DNA from: Faeciplasma sp900553675
GTDB lineage: Bacteria > Bacillota > Clostridia > Oscillospirales > Ruminococcaceae
Direction: 5' to 3'
Length of the DNA: 64,000 bases
Assembly: GCA_958428235.1 (NCBI GenBank)
Contig: CAUAFG010000002.1
Coordinates: 146,598 to 210,597, forward strand
The notes beneath the pieces are model-generated. The model was not told where the DNA came from. It did not search any database and saw only the letters and a program-made list of their open reading frames with translations. Position numbers and translations under genes: made by a program. This document shows positions 59,464-64,000 of this stretch, piece after piece; position 1 is the stretch's first letter, and every line of letters starts with the position of its first letter.

Positions 59464-60753
59464 TTATTCAACCGAAATAATAAACGTTGTAACGCTCTCC
59501 GGCGGCAGAACATATGCAAACCTTTCGCCGTCAAAAACGATATTTTCAGTCTCTGCAAGATTTTCCTGCATGGTTGTGGTGTACGCTTTGATATTCTTAA
59601 GCTCGCCCGCGTCGGTAAGCTTGAAATTCTGACCATAGGTTGTAAGCGAATGGTTTACCGCGACTATAACGATCTCTCCGTCGCCCTTGAATGCCGAAAC
59701 ACTCACACCGCTTGCGGGATTTTCGGTAGCGCCTATTCTTATATATCCGGGACGGACGAATTTGGAGAAGTGCGCCATGCAGTAGCCGCGCTTGCTTATG
59801 GTGCCGTCCTCCTTCATAGGACCGTAAAACCTTCTTATATACCACCAGACGTATGCCTGCATGTTGCCCTCGGTCATAGCATCGGAAATGTTTACGGCGA
59901 CCTCGACAGCCTCGGGCCATGTATCGGCGTCGGACGAGCTGTTCGGAACGTAAACCTCGGTCATCCAAAGCTCCTTGCCCTCGCCCTTCTGCTCGAACAG
60001 CGGGAAGCTCATATCCTTTTTCTGCGTGCCGTAAAAGTGGGTGCCGAAGATATCAACTTTAGATAAAGCATCTTTGTTATTGAGTATTTCGGTGTAAAAT
60101 TCCTTGCGGTACTGAAAAGCCTCCGGAGTCATAATGCGGCAGTCTATAGCGTCGGAGTAATTGAGGATGAAGTCCATGATTTCCTCGGTTGACCACCATG
60201 TCCATTCGTCGGCGTAATCGGGCTCATTCTGAATGGATATTGCATAAAGCTCTATCCCGTTTTCTCGCATATAAGAAACGAAGTCGTTGAGATGTGCGGC
60301 GTATTCTGCGTACTTGTCGTGGCGCAGGCGTTTTGCGTTTGTGTTTCCATTGTGATTGAAGGTCTCACACATATTTGCCGGCGGATTCCACGGAGATGCA
60401 AATATCAGTGCGCCCTCCTTTTGGGCAGCTTTGGCAGTGTCAAGCTCGCGGCTCCAGTTGTTTTTATCGGGGTCTACCTGAATCCTGAGTATGGTAAATC
60501 CAAGCTGATCCTTGCCGTTTTTGAAAGCGGTTTCGCGCTGGTCTTCGGTTAAATCGTCTATCCAGCACGGAAAGTTTATTCCACCGAAGCCCTGAATAGT
60601 CTGATGTTCCTCGGAGGCTATGACCTCAACCCAGTTTGATTCGGTTGTTCCCTTCAAATCGGGCTCATAAGGCTCAGCCTGACCGCAGGAAACAAGCGGC
60701 AGCAGCATTAAAGCGGACAGAATTACGCAGACGAATCTTTTAAACATTAACAT
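59464..60753 (-). CDS. GH30 subfamily 8-like glucuronoxylanase, lipoprotein
   Basis: GH30 enzyme, 429 residues. Lipobox LLPLVSC with Cys at about 23, so membrane-tethered. The barrel starts at QTIQGFGGINFP; acid/base Glu is in AISIQNEPDY (about 177), nucleophile in LWMTEVYVP (about 266). The stretch YVWWYIRRFYGPM (about 301-313) resembles the Arg-containing loop of XynC glucuronoxylanases that reads the methylglucuronic acid side chain. The C-terminal beta domain ends SVTTFIISV. Predicted to cut glucuronoxylan. Nine bases after trkH. Confidence 0.85.
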   Translation of the reverse strand: MLMFKRFVCVILSALMLLPLVSCGQAEPYEPDLKGTTESNWVEVIASEEHQTIQGFGGINFPCWIDDLTEDQRETAFKNGKDQLGFTILRIQVDPDKNNWSRELDTAKAAQKEGALIFASPWNPPANMCETFNHNGNTNAKRLRHDKYAEYAAHLNDFVSYMRENGIELYAISIQNEPDYADEWTWWSTEEIMDFILNYSDAIDCRIMTPEAFQYRKEFYTEILNNKDALSKVDIFGTHFYGTQKKDMSFPLFEQKGEGKELWMTEVYVPNSSSDADTWPEAVEVAVNISDAMTEGNMQAYVWWYIRRFYGPMKEDGTISKRGYCMAHFSKFVRPGYIRIGATENPASGVSVSAFKGDGEIVIVAVNHSLTTYGQNFKLTDAGELKNIKAYTTTMQENLAETENIVFDGERFAYVLPPESVTTFIISVE

Positions 60754-60762
60754 AGCGTCACC

Positions 60763-62220
60763 TCATACGTTATTATTTGTTTTCTTGACCCAAAGTGAGG
60801 GCATAAAGGCGAATATCAGCGGATAAATTTCAAGTCTGCCGAGCAGCATGGATATCGAAAGCACTATTTTTGAGAACGGAGTGTAATCGGCGTAGCTTCC
60901 CATAGGACCCACTGCTCCGAAGCCGGGACCGACGTTATTAAAGCACGCCGCGACAGACGAGAACCTTGTTTCAAAATCAAACGGCTCAAAGGATATAAGC
61001 AGGAACGTAATAAAGTATATACCCATGTAAAGAGCAAAATATATTCCTACTCCGGTAAGGGTCTGATCGTCCATCTTTCTGCCGTCGAGACGGACGGATG
61101 AAACCGAGCGCGGGTGAATCATTCGGTTGAACTCGCGGCGGACGGATTTGAATAGCATCAGCACTCTTGAAACCTTTAAGCCTCCTGCCGTAGAGCCTGC
61201 ACATCCTCCTATAAACATAAGTACAAGAAGTATCGCCTTTGAGAGAGCAGGCCACTGGTTGAAGTCTGCCGTTGAAAATCCCGCCGTTGAGAGTATAGAC
61301 ATTGTCTGAAATGCTGAGGTGCGGAAGCTTTCGCCAAAGCTTGCATAAAGCGGGCGTATGTTGAATGTTATCGTAACGACAGAAAACAGGATAACTCCAA
61401 GGTATGTCCAAAGCTCGTCTGAAGAAGCAACAGCCTTAAACTTGCGCATAAGCATAAGGAAATATATATTGAAGTTAGCGGCAAACAGCACCAAAAAGAT
61501 AGTAACCACCCACTGAATATAAGGGCTGTATCCCGCAAGGCTGTCAGAATCTATTCCAAAGCCGCCGGTTCCGGCTGTTCCGAACGTATATACCGCGCTC
61601 TCAAAAAGATTCATGCCACCAGCACAGAGAAAGATTATCTGAGCTACGGTAAGTCCGATGTAGATAAGATACAGAATCTTGGCAGTCTGGCGAACCCTTG
61701 GAACAAGCTTGCCGATTACGGGTCCGGGCATTTCGGCGCGGATTATGTGGATAGAACGGTCGGCAGTGGTGGGCAGAACCGCCATTACCAGAACCAGAAC
61801 TCCCATTCCTCCCACCCAGTGGGTAAAGCTTCGCCAGAAAAGTGTTCCATGGCTCATTGCTTCAACATTTGTCACTATGGAAGCTCCTGTAGTCGTGAAG
61901 CCGCTGACAGTCTCAAAAACAGCGTCTACATATGACGGAATCTCGCCTGAAAGTGTGAACGGCAAAGCACCAATAAGCGACATCAGCACCCATGAAAGCG
62001 CGACTATAACAAAGCCTTCTTTTGAATATATGACCTTGCTCTTCGGCTTGAAGATAAGTACCATACATATGCCGATTGCCGTTGCTGCCGCAAATGTTAT
62101 CATAAAGGAAAACGCGCAGCTTTCCGCATATACGGCGCTGACAATAAGCGGCAAAAGCAGCAAAACAGCTTCCGCACATATTATCTGCCCGATAACATAG
62201 AATACCATTTTACGATTCAT
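60763..62220 (-). CDS. trkH: Trk/Ktr-type potassium uptake membrane subunit
   Basis: TrkH/KtrB family, 485 residues, the pore of a K+ (or Na+/K+) uptake system: four M-P-M repeats with selectivity-filter loops such as SGFTTTGASI, FGTAGTGGFG, LSTAGFSTADF and NNVGPGFGAVG. It pairs with the TrkA-type protein encoded 16 bases upstream. The gene lies first in a row with a glucuronoxylanase, an unusual neighbour. Confidence 0.94.
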   Translation of the reverse strand: MNRKMVFYVIGQIICAEAVLLLLPLIVSAVYAESCAFSFMITFAAATAIGICMVLIFKPKSKVIYSKEGFVIVALSWVLMSLIGALPFTLSGEIPSYVDAVFETVSGFTTTGASIVTNVEAMSHGTLFWRSFTHWVGGMGVLVLVMAVLPTTADRSIHIIRAEMPGPVIGKLVPRVRQTAKILYLIYIGLTVAQIIFLCAGGMNLFESAVYTFGTAGTGGFGIDSDSLAGYSPYIQWVVTIFLVLFAANFNIYFLMLMRKFKAVASSDELWTYLGVILFSVVTITFNIRPLYASFGESFRTSAFQTMSILSTAGFSTADFNQWPALSKAILLVLMFIGGCAGSTAGGLKVSRVLMLFKSVRREFNRMIHPRSVSSVRLDGRKMDDQTLTGVGIYFALYMGIYFITFLLISFEPFDFETRFSSVAACFNNVGPGFGAVGPMGSYADYTPFSKIVLSISMLLGRLEIYPLIFAFMPSLWVKKTNNNV

Positions 62221-62236
62221 AGCTTTAAGCCTCTTA

Positions 62237-63595
62237 TTATTTCAGAATATCGGTAAGGTCGTTAAGGCGTTCGTTTGCGGAGATTACTATAACTCTGTCA
62301 TCAACCGTTATAACGTCGTTTCCTGAGGGGATAATCGTCTTTTTTCCCCTCATTATGCCGCCAATAAGTATGCCCTTTTTGATTTGCAGTTCCTTAAGCG
62401 GGACGTTTGTAAGCTTGGATTCGCTGTTGACGATAAATTCCAGAGCTTCCGCCTTACCGTCCATAAGCTTATAAAGGGTTTCCACGCGGGAACCTTCGGC
62501 GTTTTCCAAAGCTCTTGCGTATTTTACTATCACCGACGATGTTATATCCTTTGGTGAAACTATACATTCAACGCCGATTTTTGCTGCCATTGAGGCAAGC
62601 TCGTCCTTGTTTACCTTTGCTATAGCCTTGGGAACCTTCTGCATTGAAGCGAATATCGCGGTGAGGATGTTTTCCTCGTCGAAGCCTGTGAGAGAGACAA
62701 AAGCGTCCGCCGAATCTATTCCCTCTTCAAGCAAAAGCTCCTGCTGCAAGCCGTTTCCGCGGATTATGGTTGTTTCGGGCAGGATGTCGGCAAGCTCCTC
62801 GCAGCGCGCGGCGTCCTGCTCTATAATTTTAGCGGAGCTTCCGCCGGTGGTTATCATATGCGCAAGATAATAGGCTATCTTGCTTCCGCCAAGAATCATT
62901 ATCTTTTTGGCTTTCTTCATAAGTACGCCCAGCGACCTCAGCAGCTTTGTGATTTCAGCAGGAGAAGCCGAAAGACCTATCTTATCCCCTGCCTGCAAAA
63001 CGAAGGTGCCGTCCGGTATGAAAACCTGATCGCCGCGCTGAACGCAGCACACAAGCACGCAGGCGTTATATTTCTCCCTCATTTTGATAAGCGACATTCC
63101 GTCCAGCTCGCAATCGGCTGGAAGAATTATTTCAAACATTTCAAGATTTCTTCGGGAGAAGGTTTCTATTCTGACGGCTGACGGGAATTTCAGAACGTTA
63201 TAAAGCTCGTTCGCTGTCAGAAGCTCAGGGTTTATAGCCATGGAAAGCTCTAAGTGCCGGCGCATAAAGCCAAGGCTGTTGTCGTTATATTCGGGGTTGC
63301 GGATTCGCGCAATCGTCCGCTTTGCGCCCATCTTTTTTGCAAGGAAGCAGGAAAGCATATTCTGCTCGTCGGAATCCATAGCGGCGATGTATATGTCAAC
63401 GCCGTTTACTCCGGCTTCGGTAAGGGTATCGTAATCGGAGGCGTTGCCATTTACGCCCATAACGTCGTATATATTTGTGATATCCTCGATAACGCTTCGG
63501 TCGTTATCCACCGCGACAACATCGTGTCCTTCGGTGACCAGAGAGGAAAGTATGGCGGTGCCGATTTTTCCGCAGCCGGCGACAATAATATTCAT
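62237..63595 (-). CDS. trkA: Trk system potassium uptake protein TrkA
   Basis: TrkA, 452 residues, cytoplasmic gating subunit with two RCK units in tandem. Each has a Rossmann start (IIVAGCGKIGTAILSSL at 2-18 and KIMILGGSKIAYYLAHM at about 231) and a C-terminal TrkA-C ligand domain (about 140-225 and 370-450). The duplicated form fits TrkA, not single KtrA. No c-di-AMP (ydaO-type) riboswitch is visible in the leader; a hairpin GCAATAAG/CTTATTGC lies at about 63618-63643. Confidence 0.94.
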   Translation of the reverse strand: MNIIVAGCGKIGTAILSSLVTEGHDVVAVDNDRSVIEDITNIYDVMGVNGNASDYDTLTEAGVNGVDIYIAAMDSDEQNMLSCFLAKKMGAKRTIARIRNPEYNDNSLGFMRRHLELSMAINPELLTANELYNVLKFPSAVRIETFSRRNLEMFEIILPADCELDGMSLIKMREKYNACVLVCCVQRGDQVFIPDGTFVLQAGDKIGLSASPAEITKLLRSLGVLMKKAKKIMILGGSKIAYYLAHMITTGGSSAKIIEQDAARCEELADILPETTIIRGNGLQQELLLEEGIDSADAFVSLTGFDEENILTAIFASMQKVPKAIAKVNKDELASMAAKIGVECIVSPKDITSSVIVKYARALENAEGSRVETLYKLMDGKAEALEFIVNSESKLTNVPLKELQIKKGILIGGIMRGKKTIIPSGNDVITVDDRVIVISANERLNDLTDILK

Positions 63596-63670
63596 AATAA
63601 GACCATCCTTTGATTCAGCAATAAGGCAAGCGCTCTTATTGCATTATATCTCTATTATATATCTTATGAT

Positions 63671-63699
63671 ATCATAGCATTTTTTAAGATGTTTTGCAA
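63671..63699 (-). promoter_or_regulatory. Sigma-A-like promoter for trkA-trkH operon
   Basis: Minus strand: TTGCAA (63694-63699), 17-base spacer, TATGAT (63671-63676). A further TATAAT-like box lies near 63655. No other gene is seen between 63596 and 63841. Confidence 0.65.
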
Positions 63700-63841
63700 G
63701 AGCAAATGCAAAATTGCTTCGGCAGATGGCAAACTTTTATCTTATACTTATCGCGCATAGCAATAATTGGAATTATATTCCTGATATAATCTTCCTGTAG
63801 TTGAATATAATAATATCAGCTTTTGCATGGAGGTACCAAAT

Positions 63842-63948
63842 ATGCTTACTTTTATTTTAGGAATGATGCTCGGCGGATTTTTGGGAGTTACCTATCTTGC
63901 GCTGTGCATAGTCGGCTCTCGCGGGGAAAGAGATTATATCGAATAAAA
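63842..63948 (+). pseudogene. Possible frameshifted mini membrane protein
   Basis: GGAGG eight bases ahead of an ATG at 63842 opens a frame MLTFILGMMLGGFLGVTYLA, which then stops at 63913 (23 residues). If one GC is removed from the GCGCGC-like run at 63899-63904 the frame continues LCIVGSRGERDYIE to a stop at 63946. The 34-residue product would resemble the DUF3789-type small membrane proteins common in Clostridia. Either a two-base slip has broken the gene or the short form is real. The last 50 bases of the window show nothing. Confidence 0.35.
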
Positions 63949-64000
63949 AGGCACTGTAAAAAAACGCCCAAAAGCAACCGAGATTCCCCAAGCAGGAAAA

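Noticed and set aside
63596..63841. c-di-AMP (ydaO-type) riboswitch before trkA
   Set aside because: Such switches often precede potassium genes, but I could not find the conserved core; only a simple hairpin and a promoter are visible.

Overview
The window is a gene-dense piece of a low-to-mid GC chromosome from an endospore-forming clostridial Firmicute. The evidence is a complete spoIIIAA-AH operon, spoIIGA-sigE and sigG, a tyrosine T-box leader, PerR/rubrerythrin, DnaD plus a DnaC/DnaI-type loader, MutS2 and a Bce-type antimicrobial-peptide module. The Nfn-like transhydrogenase pair suggests an anaerobe, and two GH30-type secreted glycosidases suggest a gut or plant-fibre habitat. Together these fit Oscillospirales/Ruminococcaceae-like Clostridia; the species cannot be named from sequence alone. 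No prophage, insertion sequence, CRISPR array, rRNA or tRNA gene was recognised.

Layout. 1-5.4 kb (plus): end of era, recO, mutS2, a short intergenic repeat region, a XerC/D-type recombinase and a Nudix hydrolase. 5.4-28.6 kb (minus, read right to left): nfnA-nfnB-yajC; a TIGR04086-type membrane protein; spoIIIAA-AH; then a long housekeeping run asp23-nusB-tsaD-like-xseA-xseB-ispA-dxs-tlyA-nadK-argR-recN, continuing through a DJ-1 protein, mltG, a U32 protein and manA; then a PRK06851-type ATPase. 28.7-34.9 kb (minus): two TIM-barrel cell-envelope proteins, one fused to an amidase, and an orphan EIIC-like permease. 35-38.8 kb (plus): perR, rubrerythrin, dnaD, dnaC and a GNAT acetyltransferase.

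38.8-46.3 kb (minus): tyrS with its T-box, then an SH3/serine-hydrolase protein, response regulator, histidine kinase, ABC ATPase, ABC permease and an unlisted 48-residue membrane protein. A BceR-type operator lies before the ABC genes. 46.4-48.8 kb: sigG (plus) faces spoIIGA-sigE (minus). 48.8-50.8 kb: a YtrA-like repressor with a two-gene ABC transporter. 50.9-55.8 kb: a DUF951-prfA-tsaC-coaE-slt-M18 peptidase operon. 55.9-63.7 kb: a small secreted protein with an NPPTG tail, then trkA-trkH-GH30-galE-GH30 transcribed leftwards.

Several regulatory signals can be read directly: sigma-A promoters with 17-bp spacers (28.6, 33.7, 34.9, 35.1, 36.2, 46.3, 50.7, 55.8 and 63.7 kb), a spoIIG-like promoter with a perfect 0A box and a 21-bp spacer, a sigma-F/G-like promoter before sigG, a sigma-E-like promoter before spoIIIAA, a PerR-type operator and a GntR-type operator. 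The features most worth a second look are the Bce module with its extra genes, a ~105-bp inverted repeat in the asp23-nusB leader, a terminator hairpin that also buries a ribosome-binding site, and the rearranged sporulation synteny.
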